64,000 nucleotides of DNA from Cellulomonas sp. ES6 (lineage in GTDB: Bacteria > Actinomycetota > Actinomycetes > Actinomycetales > Cellulomonadaceae), in the NCBI RefSeq assembly GCF_030053835.1, contig NZ_CP125655.1:1302001-1366000 (forward strand). Reading direction: 5' to 3'. The position numbers and the translations under genes are program-made. The notes beneath the pieces are model-generated. The model saw only the letters and a list, made by a program, of their open reading frames with translations, had not been told where the DNA came from and searched no databases. This document shows positions 1-10,099 of the stretch, piece by piece; positions within the stretch are counted from its first letter, which is position 1, and every line of letters starts with the position of its first letter.

Positions 1-1016
<1,016 letters not shown>

Positions 1017-1109
1017 GGGACTCCAGACGGCCGAGGGGGTGGCGGGGACGTGCGACGGCCCCGTCGCACCAGCCTAGGGCCGGGCGGCGGGGCCGTCGTG
1101 GGGGTGGTG

Positions 1110-1961
1110 TCAGTCGCGGCCCTGGAGGATCGCGAGGATCCGCAGGAACTCCAGGTACAGCCAGACCAGGGTGACGATGAGCCCGAAGGCGGCGGACCAG
1201 GCGAACTTGTTCGGCACGCCCTGGTCGACGCCGCGCTTGATGGCGTCGAAGTCCATGATGAGGCTCGCGGCGGCCAGGCCGACGGCCACCAGGCCGATGA
1301 CGACGCCGAGCCAACCGCTGCGCAGCGGCCCGAAGCCGTCGCTGTCGACGAAGAAGAACATCACGACGTTGACCAGCGAGTACGCCAGGTAGCCCACCAT
1401 CGCGATGAGCAGCCAGCGCGTGAACTTCGGGGTGACGCGGACGCGGCCCGACTTGAAGAGGAACAGCGCGGCACCGAAGGTGGCGAACGTGGCGATGACG
1501 GCCTGCAGCACGATCGGCTGCGTCGACTGCCCGTCGAACGTGAGGTTCTGGAACGCCAGGCTGATCCCGCCGAGGAACACGCCCTGCGCCACCGTGTACA
1601 GCGTGATGAGCACGGGGCTCGGCTCGCGCTTGAACGCGTTGACGAGGCCGAGCACCAGGCCGGCGATCGCGCCGATCGGCCAGATGCCGGGCGCCAGGTT
1701 CCAGGTCGCCGCCGCGACGACGACGAGCAGCGCGAGCAGCCCGCCCGTCTTGACGATGACGTCGTCGTAGGTCAGGCGGCGCGTGTCACGCGTGGTCGCG
1801 GACGGCGCGCCGTACATCTGCTCGAGCGTCGACGCCTCGACGACCGGGCCCGTCGAGCCGAGGGTGCCCGTCGGGGCACCCTGCTGCGGGCGGGCGGCCC
1901 GGTTCCCGCGGGCGCGCGGGTCGCCGAAGACGGCGCTGTTGTTGAACACCGGGTTGCTCAT
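1110..1961 (-). CDS. Bax inhibitor-1/YccA family membrane protein
   Basis: A 283-residue integral membrane protein of the BI-1/YccA (TMBIM) family. About the first 75 residues are hydrophilic and rich in Gly, Pro and Arg; the rest is a run of about seven hydrophobic segments starting near LLALLVVVAAATW and ending with the tract GLIVTLVWLYLEFLRILAIL. Family members act as pH-sensitive ion leak channels or modulators of membrane proteases; the bacterial role is poorly defined and no more specific job can be read here. The ATG has GGAGG four bases upstream. It is divergent from the ABC transporter genes; the 255-bp gap holds both promoters. Confidence 0.85.
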   Translation of the reverse strand: MSNPVFNNSAVFGDPRARGNRAARPQQGAPTGTLGSTGPVVEASTLEQMYGAPSATTRDTRRLTYDDVIVKTGGLLALLVVVAAATWNLAPGIWPIGAIAGLVLGLVNAFKREPSPVLITLYTVAQGVFLGGISLAFQNLTFDGQSTQPIVLQAVIATFATFGAALFLFKSGRVRVTPKFTRWLLIAMVGYLAYSLVNVVMFFFVDSDGFGPLRSGWLGVVIGLVAVGLAAASLIMDFDAIKRGVDQGVPNKFAWSAAFGLIVTLVWLYLEFLRILAILQGRD

Positions 1962-2216
1962 CGGTCCTCCAGGGTCGGTTCGAGATCGAGCCGGCAGTGG
2001 TTCACCACCCTAGAACGCCACGCCGCCCCCGGAAGTTCCCCGGCGCACGACGCGACCTGCGCGGGAGCCCGGACCCGACCGGGTCATCCGTGAGGAGGAC
2101 CCGCGTCGTCCCCCCGGGCGAGCGCGGGGCCGGACGGGTTCGGCCGTGCGACCGTTCCGCGCCGGCGCACCGGTCCGTACGGTCGTGACGTACCGGAACC
2201 CACCAGTGAGGACACC

Positions 2217-3161
2217 ATGATCGAGGCACGAGGACTGACCAAGAGGTACGGCAGCAAGACCGCCGTCGCCGGCATCGACTTCACCGTGCAGCCGGGCAAG
2301 GTCACGGGCTTCCTCGGCCCGAACGGCGCCGGGAAGTCCACCACCATGCGGATGATCATGGGCCTGGACCGCCCGACGGCCGGCACCGTCACGGTCAACG
2401 GCCGCCCCTACGCGCAGCACCGCTCCCCGCTGACGGAGGTCGGCGCGCTGCTCGACGCGAAGGCGGTGCACTCGGGCCGCTCCGCGACCAACCACCTGCG
2501 GGCCGTCGCCGCGACCCACGGCATCGGCCGCAAGCGCGTCGACGAGGTCATCGAGATGACCGGCCTGCGGGGCGTCGCCGGCAAGCGCGTCGGCGGGTTC
2601 TCGCTCGGCATGGGCCAGCGCCTGGGCATCGCCGCGGCGCTCCTCGGCGACCCCCGCACGCTGATCCTCGACGAGCCGGTCAACGGCCTCGACCCCGAGG
2701 GCGTGCTGTGGGTCCGCAACCTGGTCAAGCACCTGGCGGGCGAGGGCCGCACCGTGTTCCTCTCCTCGCACCTCATGAGCGAGATGGCGCTGACCGCCGA
2801 CCACATCCTCGTGATCGGCCGCGGCCGGATCATCGCGGACGCCCCCGTGGCGGACATCGTGGCCGGCGCGTCCGGCGCGAGCGTCCGGGTCCGCAGCCCC
2901 CAGGCGGCCCAGCTCGCCGACCTGCTGCGCGGCCCCGACACCACCGTGACCTCCGTCGAGGCGGGCCTGCTGGAGGTCGCGGGCGCCACCGCCCCGGCCG
3001 TCGGCGAGCTCGCCGCGCAGCACGGCCTGGTGCTGCACGAGCTCACGCCGGTGTCCGCGTCGCTGGAGGCGGCCTACATGTCGCTGACCGCCGACGACGT
3101 CGAGTACCACTCCGACCCCGCGGCCCTCGCCGCCACGACCAGCCAGGAGGCCCGGCGATGA
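2217..3161 (+). CDS. ABC transporter ATP-binding protein (CcmA-type)
   Basis: ATPase subunit of an ABC exporter, 314 residues. Walker A is GPNGAGKST (about residues 34-42), the signature is FSLGMGQRLG and Walker B is LILDEP, followed by an H-loop in SSHLMSEM. The last 90 residues form an extension typical of the DrrA/CcmA group. ATG is preceded by GAGG. The stop overlaps the start of the permease by four bases, so the two are translationally coupled. The linked histidine kinase and response regulator suggest inducible efflux, for example of a lipid-active antibiotic or peptide; the substrate cannot be read from sequence. Confidence 0.9.
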   Translation: MIEARGLTKRYGSKTAVAGIDFTVQPGKVTGFLGPNGAGKSTTMRMIMGLDRPTAGTVTVNGRPYAQHRSPLTEVGALLDAKAVHSGRSATNHLRAVAATHGIGRKRVDEVIEMTGLRGVAGKRVGGFSLGMGQRLGIAAALLGDPRTLILDEPVNGLDPEGVLWVRNLVKHLAGEGRTVFLSSHLMSEMALTADHILVIGRGRIIADAPVADIVAGASGASVRVRSPQAAQLADLLRGPDTTVTSVEAGLLEVAGATAPAVGELAAQHGLVLHELTPVSASLEAAYMSLTADDVEYHSDPAALAATTSQEARR

Positions 3162-3991
3162 GCGCCACCGCCACCGTCCCCGCCGCCCGCCGCGCCGGCT
3201 CGTCCCGCGCCGCCGGCGACGTCCGCGTCACGTTCCCGCGGCTGGTCCGCTCGGAGTGGATCAAGCTCTGGACCGTCCGCTCGACGTGGTGGGTGCTGCC
3301 CATCACGGTGCTCGCGCAGACCGGCATCGCGTGGATGATCGCGTACTTCGGCACCCGGGAGATGGAGTCCGGGGGCATGGACCTCGGCCGCTTCACCGCC
3401 GGTGACGTCGTCGGCGGCATCCAGTTCGCGCAGCTCGCGATCTGCGTGCTCGCGGTGCTCACCATCACCGGCGAGTACTCGACCGGGATGATCCGCAGCA
3501 CGCTCACCGCCGCCCCGACCCGCACGCCGGCCCTGCTGGCCAAGGGCCTCGTCGTGGTGGTCGTCGCGTGGGTCACCGGCGTGGTCGGCACCCTCGCGTC
3601 CTGGGCCGTGACGTACCCCGTGCTCGGCGAGCAGTACCGCGTGGACCTCGGCGACGCCGTGAACCAGCGGATCTTCGTCGGCGCGCCGCTCTACCTCGCG
3701 GCGATCGCGCTGCTCGCGTACGGCATCGGCGCGCTCCTGCGGCACTCGGCCGGCGCGCTCGCCACCGTGCTGGGCCTGCTGCTGGTGGTCGAGAGCGTGT
3801 TCGCGATGGTCCCGTGGACGTTCTTCCAGAAGGTGAGCCCGTACCTGCCGATGTCCGCCGGGTCGCAGCTCGTGCAGAACGGCGGCCCCGACGCCACGCT
3901 GTCCCCCTGGGAGGGCTTCGGGGTGCTGGTGGCCTGGGGCCTGGTCGCGCTCGCCGGCGCGCTGGTGCTCGCGAAGCGCCGCGACGCCTGA
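3158..3991 (+). CDS. ABC transporter permease
   Basis: Membrane subunit of the exporter, 277 residues, ABC-2 type. A short hydrophilic N-terminus is followed by LVRSEWIKLWTVRSTWW, the cytoplasmic helix common to these permeases, and six hydrophobic segments. TITGEYSTGMIRSTLTAAP (about residues 105-123) is the conserved loop after the second segment. The ATG overlaps the ATPase stop (ATGA). Presumed to form the transport pathway with the preceding ATPase. Confidence 0.88.
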   Translation: MSATATVPAARRAGSSRAAGDVRVTFPRLVRSEWIKLWTVRSTWWVLPITVLAQTGIAWMIAYFGTREMESGGMDLGRFTAGDVVGGIQFAQLAICVLAVLTITGEYSTGMIRSTLTAAPTRTPALLAKGLVVVVVAWVTGVVGTLASWAVTYPVLGEQYRVDLGDAVNQRIFVGAPLYLAAIALLAYGIGALLRHSAGALATVLGLLLVVESVFAMVPWTFFQKVSPYLPMSAGSQLVQNGGPDATLSPWEGFGVLVAWGLVALAGALVLAKRRDA

Positions 3992-4109
3992 CCCGGCCGC
4001 GCCCGTGGCAGGGTGGCCCCGTCCCGCTCCGGCGGGGCGGGGCCGCCGCCGTCCCGACCCGCCCGTCCACGCCGTCCACCCGTCCGCTCCGCCGCCCCCG
4101 GAGGTCCCG

Positions 4110-5582
4110 CTGAGCCCGAGCACGAGCCCGGCCCCGGATGCCGCCCCGCAGGCCTTCACCGAGCTCGACGCGCGGCGGCTCGGCCGCGTCCGGCGCTTCT
4201 TCGCCCGGCACCCGGTCGCGTCGGACGTGCTGGTCTGCCTGGTGTACGCGGTGGCGGGCGTGTCGGAGGCCGGCCCGCAGGGCTCGACCGGCGTCCTGCT
4301 GGACGGCGGCCCCGCGGCGACCGCGCTGTCGCTGGCGCTCACCGTCGCCGGGCTGGGCGTGCTGGCCGTCCGGCGGCGCTGGCCGGTCCGCGTCGCGCTC
4401 GCCATGGCCGCGCTCGGCCTGCTGCAGGTGCTCGTCGACGGGCACGTCGGGGCGTTCGACCTGGGGTTCGCGCTCGCGCTGTACGTCGTCGCGGCCAGCC
4501 GGCCGCAGCGCGTCGCCTGGTCGGTGCTCGGCATCGCCACGGTGGTGGTCGTCGGCGCCCTGGCGCTGTGGGGCGGGCGGACGGAGCCGGAGCCCGGCTC
4601 GGTGACGGTGACGACCTCCGAGGGCACCGACGTCCGGCCGCTGCCGCAGCCGGTCCTCGCCTCGGACGCGCCCAGCTTCCTCCTGGTCGGCCTCGGGGCG
4701 TTCGCGATCGGCGCGAACGTGCGGGCGCGCCGGCTGCACACCCGTGCGCTGGTCGACCGGCACCAGCAGCTCGTCGACGCCGGCGAGCAGCACGCGAAGC
4801 TCGCCGCGGCCGCCGAGCAGACCCGGATCGCGCGCGAGATGCACGACGTGGTCGCGCACGGCCTCACGGTGATGATCGCCCTGTCGGACGGCGCGCGGGT
4901 GGCCGTGCGGCGGTCCCCGGACGACGCGGTGGCCGCGCTGGACCTGCTGTCCGAGACCGGCCGGTCCGCCCTCAACGACATGCGGCGGATGCTCGGCGTG
5001 CTGCGCGGCGCGGACGTGCCGCTGGAGCCGCAGCCCGGCACGCACGACCTGGAGTCGCTGGTGCAGCAGTTCCGCGCCGCGGGTCTCACGGTCCACCTGA
5101 CCACGGCGGGGCCCGCGCTCCCCGCGGACGCCGGCCTGGCGCTGACGGTCTACCGCGTGGTCCAGGAGTCGCTGACGAACGTGCTGCGCCACGCCGGCAG
5201 CGGCGCGCGCGTGGACGTGCTCGTGCGGCACGGCGCGGGCCGCATCGGGATCGAGGTCGTGGACGACGGCGGCGGCGCGGACCCGGTCGCGGAGCCCGAC
5301 CCGGAGCCGGGCCGGCGCGCGCGCCTCAGCGGGCGCCTCGCGGAGCGGCTCGAGGACCCGCTGGCCACGCGCACCGACGCCGGCGGCACCGAGACCCTCG
5401 TGCCGGGTCAGCCGGTCCGGACGGGGCGCGGGCTGGTGGGCATGCGGGAGCGCGCCGCGGTCTACCGTGGCTCCGTGGCGGCGGGGCCGCACCGGGGCGG
5501 CTGGCGGGTGCACGTGGAGCTCCGCACCGAGGACTCCGGGACCGCGACCACCACCGACGAGCACGACGAGGAGCGCACGTGA
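4110..5582 (+). CDS. Sensor histidine kinase, HisKA_3 (DesK/NarL-partner) type; probable CTG start
   Basis: Membrane sensor kinase of about 490 residues. The N-terminal half has several hydrophobic segments; the dimerization box REMHDVVAHGLTVM carries the phospho-acceptor His at about residue 245, followed by the ATPase domain with the N-box VVQESLTNVLRHA and a G-box near GRGLVGMRERAAVY. A roughly 35-residue low-complexity insert separates the two ATPase boxes. The start is uncertain: GGAGGT at 4100-4105 is followed four bases later by CTG at 4110, in frame, with no nearby in-frame ATG or GTG except a GTG at 4005 lacking a ribosome-binding site. The stop overlaps the response regulator start by four bases. 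Confidence 0.85.
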   Translation: MSPSTSPAPDAAPQAFTELDARRLGRVRRFFARHPVASDVLVCLVYAVAGVSEAGPQGSTGVLLDGGPAATALSLALTVAGLGVLAVRRRWPVRVALAMAALGLLQVLVDGHVGAFDLGFALALYVVAASRPQRVAWSVLGIATVVVVGALALWGGRTEPEPGSVTVTTSEGTDVRPLPQPVLASDAPSFLLVGLGAFAIGANVRARRLHTRALVDRHQQLVDAGEQHAKLAAAAEQTRIAREMHDVVAHGLTVMIALSDGARVAVRRSPDDAVAALDLLSETGRSALNDMRRMLGVLRGADVPLEPQPGTHDLESLVQQFRAAGLTVHLTTAGPALPADAGLALTVYRVVQESLTNVLRHAGSGARVDVLVRHGAGRIGIEVVDDGGGADPVAEPDPEPGRRARLSGRLAERLEDPLATRTDAGGTETLVPGQPVRTGRGLVGMRERAAVYRGSVAAGPHRGGWRVHVELRTEDSGTATTTDEHDEERT

Positions 5583-6319
5583 GCAGCACCGGGGACGCGA
5601 CGGGGTCCGGCACCGGGCCGGGGGCGACGGGCCCGGGCGGCGCGTCCGGCCCGGTGCGCGTCCTGCTGGTCGACGACCAGCCGCTGCTGCGCATGGGCTT
5701 CCGGCTGGTGCTCGACGACGAGGACGACCTCACGGTGGTGGGCGAGGCCGGCGACGGCGCGGAGGCGCTGCGCCAGGTCGCCGCCCTGCAGCCCGACGTC
5801 GTGCTCATGGACGTCCGGATGCCCGGGACGAACGGCATCGAGGCGACGCAGCGGATCGTCGCGTCCGGGTCGCCGTCGCGCGTGCTCATCCTCACGACGT
5901 TCGACCTGGACGAGTACGCGTTCGCCGCGCTGCGGGCCGGCGCCAGCGGGTTCCTGCTCAAGGACGCGCGGCCGGCGGAGCTCACCGACGCGATCCGGGC
6001 GGTGGCGACCGGGGACGCCGTGGTCTCCCCGCGGGTCACGCGCCGGATGCTCGAGCTGTTCGCCGAGGAGCTGCCGGGCGCCGCGGCGGACGCCGCCCCG
6101 CCGCGCGACGACGCCCGGCTGGCCGAGCTGACCCAGCGCGAGCGCGAGGTGCTGCTGGCCGTGGCCGAGGGGCTGTCGAACGCGGAGGTCGCGCAGCGGC
6201 TGTTCCTGTCGGAGGCCACCGTCAAGACGCACGTCGGCCGCATCCTGGCGAAGCTGGGCGTGCGGGACCGGGTGCAGGCCGTGGTGTTCGCGTACGAGTC
6301 GGGCCTGGTCGGGCGCTGA
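5579..6319 (+). CDS. LuxR/NarL-family response regulator
   Basis: DNA-binding response regulator, 246 residues. After about 25 Gly/Thr-rich residues comes a receiver domain (VRVLLVDDQPLLRMG) with the phospho-acceptor Asp at about residue 78 in LMDVRMPG, and a C-terminal LuxR helix-turn-helix (LTQREREVLLAVAEG through VKTHVGRILAKLGV). The GTG start overlaps the kinase stop, so kinase and regulator are coupled. Likely target: the adjacent ABC exporter genes. It ends four bases before the convergent MFS gene. Confidence 0.92.
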   Translation: MSSTGDATGSGTGPGATGPGGASGPVRVLLVDDQPLLRMGFRLVLDDEDDLTVVGEAGDGAEALRQVAALQPDVVLMDVRMPGTNGIEATQRIVASGSPSRVLILTTFDLDEYAFAALRAGASGFLLKDARPAELTDAIRAVATGDAVVSPRVTRRMLELFAEELPGAAADAAPPRDDARLAELTQREREVLLAVAEGLSNAEVAQRLFLSEATVKTHVGRILAKLGVRDRVQAVVFAYESGLVGR

Positions 6320-6323
6320 CGCC

Positions 6324-7556
6324 TCAGGCCTCGCCGACGGCCTCCTCCGGCGTGCCCTCCACGGCGCGCGCCGCACGGTCCCAGGCGCGCCACGTCAGCC
6401 GCTCCCCCACCGCGGTCGCCATCGACTGCCCCTTCCAGGCGAACACCACGGCACCGAGCAGCAGCACGCCGGCGCCCACCCAGTAGGGGGCGGTCGGGCT
6501 GACGGGGTGCAGCAGGCCGGCGATGACCGGCGCGGGTGCCGCGAAGCCCCAGCGCACGAGGTTGAACGCCGCGGTCGTGGTGCGCCGCTCGGCACCGCCG
6601 ATGCCGAGCGCCAGGTCCGTCAGGTTGGCGTTGGCGATGCCCATGCACACGCCCGCGAGCACGAGGACGACGACGGACTCCGCGGTCCCGGCGCTCGTGG
6701 CCAGCAGGACGAGCGCGACGAGCAGCCCGCCGACCGCGACCCCCACGGTGGCGACGGCGCCGACACGGTGCGCGAGCCGGTGCCCGACCACGAGGATGCC
6801 GACGGCCAGGCCCACGCCCCAGGCGGTGAACACCAGGCCGAGCGGGATGACGCCGAGGCCGAGGAACACCGGCGTGTAGCCGAGCACCACGAAGAACACG
6901 AAGTTGTAGGCCGCGGTCACGACGCACAGCGCGCGGAACGCGGGCCGGCGGTAGGGCTGCAGGACGTCGCGCAGCCGCAGCGGGGTCGGCGGGTCCTGCG
7001 GGTCGCGCAGCCGGGTGACGGACATCGCGAGCGCCAGCAGCATGAGCACGCCGCAGGCCGCGAAGGGCACGCGCCAGGAGATCTGGCCGAGCAGCCCGCC
7101 GAGCAGCGGGCCGACGGCGAAGCCCAGGCCCACGCAGGTCTCGAACAGCTCGACGACCCACTCCCGGTCCGTCGCGAGCGCGACCAGCAGCACCATCGCC
7201 GTCGCGAAGAACATGGCGTTGCCGAGGCCCCACAGCCCGCGCAGGACGGCGAGCTGGGTGATCGAGCCGGACAGCGAGGCGAGCACCGAGGCGACCGCGA
7301 CGACGCTGACGCCGGTGGCGAGCACGGCCCGGTACCCGAACCGGCCGGTGGCGATCACCGCGGGGATCATCCCCACCGCCATGACGACCAGGTACGCCGT
7401 GAACAGCAGCTCGATCTGCCAGGTGGAGGCGCCGATCTCCGTGCCGATGACGGGCAGGATCGGGTCCACCACGGCGATGCCCGCGATGGCGAAGAACGCC
7501 GTGAGGGCCGTGGCGTAGATCGCCGTGCGGTGCGGTTCGTGGTGGCGGCTGGGCAT
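6324..7556 (-). CDS. MFS transporter (DHA1-like, 12 TM)
   Basis: Major facilitator permease of 410 residues with about 12 hydrophobic segments. The motif-A region reads GRFGYRAVL and the N-terminus IVDPILPVIGTEIG is typical of drug:H+ antiporter family 1. ATG with AGGAG upstream. It is divergent from a MarR-type regulator, and a perfect palindrome lies between them, so ligand-controlled efflux is likely. The substrate is unknown. Confidence 0.88.
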   Translation of the reverse strand: MPSRHHEPHRTAIYATALTAFFAIAGIAVVDPILPVIGTEIGASTWQIELLFTAYLVVMAVGMIPAVIATGRFGYRAVLATGVSVVAVASVLASLSGSITQLAVLRGLWGLGNAMFFATAMVLLVALATDREWVVELFETCVGLGFAVGPLLGGLLGQISWRVPFAACGVLMLLALAMSVTRLRDPQDPPTPLRLRDVLQPYRRPAFRALCVVTAAYNFVFFVVLGYTPVFLGLGVIPLGLVFTAWGVGLAVGILVVGHRLAHRVGAVATVGVAVGGLLVALVLLATSAGTAESVVVLVLAGVCMGIANANLTDLALGIGGAERRTTTAAFNLVRWGFAAPAPVIAGLLHPVSPTAPYWVGAGVLLLGAVVFAWKGQSMATAVGERLTWRAWDRAARAVEGTPEEAVGEA

Positions 7557-7591
7557 ACGTCTCCTGGGGAAGCTCGTCGTCGGGGGTTTAT

Positions 7592-7604
7592 CTGTACTAT
7601 ACAG
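7592..7604. promoter_or_regulatory. Palindromic operator between MFS pump and MarR regulator
   Basis: Perfect 5-3-5 palindrome CTGTA-CTA-TACAG in an AT-rich stretch that contrasts with the surroundings. It sits 36 bp upstream of the MFS start and 62 bp upstream of the marR start, where a MarR dimer would repress one or both divergent promoters. Assignment to this regulator is by position only. Confidence 0.7.
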
Positions 7605-7665
7605 CCATCGGCCACAGCACCGCGTGGCAGACTGCCGACGCCGACGACGAGGACCCGAGGTGACC

Positions 7666-8127
7666 ATGGAGCAGCCCGCCGACGCGGTGCGCACGATCGA
7701 GGCCCAGGTGGCGATGCTGCTGCGCCTCGCAGACCGGACCCGCCGGGCCGGGGCGCGCGCCCGCGGCGAGATCGAGCGGTCCGCGTACCTCGTGCTCTCC
7801 GTCCTGGCCGTCGAGGGCACCGCCAGCGTCAACGCGATCGCCGACGCCCTGCGCCTCGACCCCTCGACCGTCACGCGCCAGGTGCTCGCGATGGAGCAGG
7901 CCGGGCAGGTCCGACGCACCGCCGACCCGGGCGACGGCCGCGTGACGCTGGTCGCCCCCACCGACGCCGGGCTCGAGGCCCTCGCGACGACGCGGGACGT
8001 CCGGGCGCGCGTGTACGCCGAGGTGCTCGACGGCTGGCCCGAGGACGACCGCGCGGAGCTGGCGCGGCTGCTGACCCGCCTCAACGCGGACATCGACACC
8101 TGGGGCCGGGCGCACCCGGCGCGCTGA
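7666..8127 (+). CDS. MarR family transcriptional regulator
   Basis: Winged-helix regulator of 153 residues. The recognition helix region reads SVNAIADALRLDPSTVTRQVLAMEQAG, followed by the wing RRTADPGDGRVTLVAPTDAG, both characteristic of MarR. The ATG at 7666 is chosen because GAGG lies just upstream; a GTG two codons earlier is the alternative. Divergent from the MFS gene with a palindromic operator between them, suggesting autoregulation and control of the pump by a small ligand. Confidence 0.9.
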   Translation: MEQPADAVRTIEAQVAMLLRLADRTRRAGARARGEIERSAYLVLSVLAVEGTASVNAIADALRLDPSTVTRQVLAMEQAGQVRRTADPGDGRVTLVAPTDAGLEALATTRDVRARVYAEVLDGWPEDDRAELARLLTRLNADIDTWGRAHPAR

Positions 8128-8298
8128 GGGCGCACCGGCGGGCGGAGCCCGGACGCGGGCCCGGGCACGTGACCGGACACGGGCCGGGCACGTGACGGGG
8201 CCCCGCACCAGCACCTACGCTCGTCACCGGCGGTCGACACCCCGGGGCCGCCTCCCCCGGCGCCGCCCGGCGTCCGGCACCCCGACCGGAAGTGCCCC

Positions 8299-9210
8299 GT
8301 GACCTCTCCCGACCTCGCAGCCGCGCCCGCGGGCCCTCCCCGCAAGGGCCGCACCGCGCTGCGCGCCGTCGTGCTGCGCACCCAGCACCTCACGCCCGCG
8401 ATGGTCCGCGTGACCCTGGGCGGACCGGGCCTCGCGGGCTTCCGGCCGTCCGCGGCCGCGGACTCCTACGTGAAGCTCGTGTTCCTGCCCGGCGTCGGCC
8501 GCACGGTCACCGGCGCGGACGCCCTCGCGCTGTGGACCACGCCCGAGGGCGTCGTCGACCTGGCGGCCGCCCGGGAGGCCCTGCCGCCCGAGCACCAGCC
8601 CCGCCTGCGCACGTACACGGTGCGGGCGTGGGACGACATGGAGCTCACGCTGACGCTCGACGTCGTCGTCCACGGCACCGCCGGCCTCGCGGGTCCGTGG
8701 GCCGCGACCGCCGCTCCCGGGGACGAGGTCGCGGTCGTCGGGCCGGGCGGCGGGTACAGCCCGGACCTGGGCGCCGACCACCACCTGCTCGTCGGCGACG
8801 CGTCCGCGCTGCCCGCCGTCGCGGTCGCGCTCGAGCGGCTCGGCGACGCCGCGTCCGGGCTCGCCGTGCTCGAGGTGGCCGACCGCGGCGAGGAGGTCGC
8901 GCTGCACGTGCCCGACGGCGTCGCGCTGCGCTGGGTGCACACCGGCGACGCCGCACCCGGCGCGCGCCTGGTGGAGGCCGTGCGCGAGCTGCCGTGGCCG
9001 GACGGCCGGGTGCACGCGTTCGTGCACGGGGAGGCCGGGGCGGTGCGCGACCTGCGGCGGTACCTGCGGGTCGAGCGCCGCCTGCCCGCCGCCGACCTGT
9101 CGATCTCCGGCTACTGGCGCCTGGGGACCGACGACGAGGGCTGGCGCGCCGCGAAGCGCGACTGGCTGCGGGGCATCGAGGAGTCGGAGTCGGCCGAGGG
9201 CCTCGACTGA
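8299..9210 (+). CDS. Siderophore-interacting protein (FAD/NAD(P)H ferric-siderophore reductase)
   Basis: Cytoplasmic flavoprotein of 303 residues that releases iron from imported ferric siderophores by reduction. The FAD-binding motif RLRTYTVRAWD lies about one third in, the NAD(P)-binding part contains LVGDASALPAV, and the C-terminus has the family hallmark ISGYWRLGTDDEGWRAAKR. GTG start with GGAAG upstream. No siderophore transport or synthesis genes are adjacent and no iron box was recognised. Confidence 0.9.
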   Translation: MTSPDLAAAPAGPPRKGRTALRAVVLRTQHLTPAMVRVTLGGPGLAGFRPSAAADSYVKLVFLPGVGRTVTGADALALWTTPEGVVDLAAAREALPPEHQPRLRTYTVRAWDDMELTLTLDVVVHGTAGLAGPWAATAAPGDEVAVVGPGGGYSPDLGADHHLLVGDASALPAVAVALERLGDAASGLAVLEVADRGEEVALHVPDGVALRWVHTGDAAPGARLVEAVRELPWPDGRVHAFVHGEAGAVRDLRRYLRVERRLPAADLSISGYWRLGTDDEGWRAAKRDWLRGIEESESAEGLD

Positions 9211-9265
9211 CCCCCCGCCGGCGCCCCGGGGCTCCCGCGGGGCCCCGGAGCCCGCGGGACCGCGG

Positions 9266-9544
9266 TCAGGCGCCCGGCGCCAGGTGCCACGGACGCGCCG
9301 GGTCCGTCGCCCGCGGGTCCGCGGCCAGCCGCACCGCGTAGGTCGCCGGCGGCGGGCCGTCCGGCACCGGCCCCAGGTACTCGTGCCCCGTGAGCCGGCA
9401 CCACGCCGGCAGGTCGACCGGCGCGACCGGGTCGGACGTCGTCAGGTGCACGACCGTGCCGGCCGGCAGCTCGCGCGCGCGGTCGCGCAGCAGGACCAGG
9501 AGGCGGGCGCAGCCCAGGTCGCCGCCGTCGATGTGCACCGTCAC
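9266..9544 (-). CDS. TusA-like (SirA/YedF fold) small protein
   Basis: A 92-residue protein resembling the TusA/SirA sulfur-carrier fold: HIDGGDLGCARLLVLLRDR resembles the cysteine-bearing first helix, followed by a beta-strand-like VVHLTTSDPVA and the second helix PAWCRLTGHEYLG. The canonical CPxP is replaced by CARL, as in a divergent actinobacterial subgroup, so a sulfur-relay role is not certain. GTG start chosen to give the family length; longer in-frame starts lack a ribosome-binding site. Confidence 0.7.
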   Translation of the reverse strand: MTVHIDGGDLGCARLLVLLRDRARELPAGTVVHLTTSDPVAPVDLPAWCRLTGHEYLGPVPDGPPPATYAVRLAADPRATDPARPWHLAPGA

Positions 9545-9584
9545 GAGGCGTGACCGTACCAACACCCGCGGGCCGGCCGTGCCG

Positions 9585-9986
9585 TCAGCGCTGACCCTCC
9601 TGGCGCTCCGCATCCTGCTCCTCGCGGTACTCGAACTCCGCCGGGTCGATGCCGCGCTCCACCAGCAGGCGGTCGATCTTCGCCTCCAGCCGCTCGTCGC
9701 CCTCCTTCGACTGGGAGGAGCCCCAGTAGTAGAAGACGGCGAGCCCGGCGGCCTGCCACACGAGCTGGAGGAACTCGGACTGCCAGTTCTCGAACGTCGA
9801 CGACAGGAACGCCGGGAAGAACTCCGGCCACGCGAACGCCTGCTGGTGCTCGGCCGCGTCGTTGCGGAACTCGACGAGCTGGAACGCGAACTGCCCCACC
9901 CACGAGAGCAGGAACAGCGTGCCGGTGACGATCGCGAACGAGTACGCGGTGAAGAACCGCGGGCGGTGAGCCCCGGGTCCGGCCAC
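9585..9986 (-). CDS. DUF6766 family membrane protein
   Basis: A 133-residue protein of unknown function. A hydrophobic segment (AIVTGTLFLLSWVGQFAF) is followed by a soluble loop and the conserved block SSTFENWQSEFLQL leading into a second hydrophobic segment (LAVFYYWGSSQSKEG), which I recognise as the DUF6766 pattern. The GTG start has a near-perfect GAAGGAGGT seven bases upstream, suggesting strong translation. Confidence 0.78.
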   Translation of the reverse strand: MAGPGAHRPRFFTAYSFAIVTGTLFLLSWVGQFAFQLVEFRNDAAEHQQAFAWPEFFPAFLSSTFENWQSEFLQLVWQAAGLAVFYYWGSSQSKEGDERLEAKIDRLLVERGIDPAEFEYREEQDAERQEGQR

Positions 9987-10005
9987 GTCGCACCTCCTTC
10001 TGCAC

Positions 10006-10026
10006 CCGGGTCCCCGACGGACCCGG
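10006..10026. terminator. Hairpin downstream of the GAF-ANTAR gene
   Basis: Perfect 8-bp inverted repeat CCGGGTCC / GGACCCGG with a 5-nt loop, 74 bp beyond the stop of the ANTAR gene and just upstream of the next gene on the same strand. No T-run follows, as is common in high-GC actinobacteria. Confidence 0.4.
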
Positions 10027-10099
10027 CGACTCCGCGAGTGTCATCCCGCGGGCCGGGCGGCGCACGGCGGCGGCGGTCAGCGGTCGGGCAGGCGGCGGC

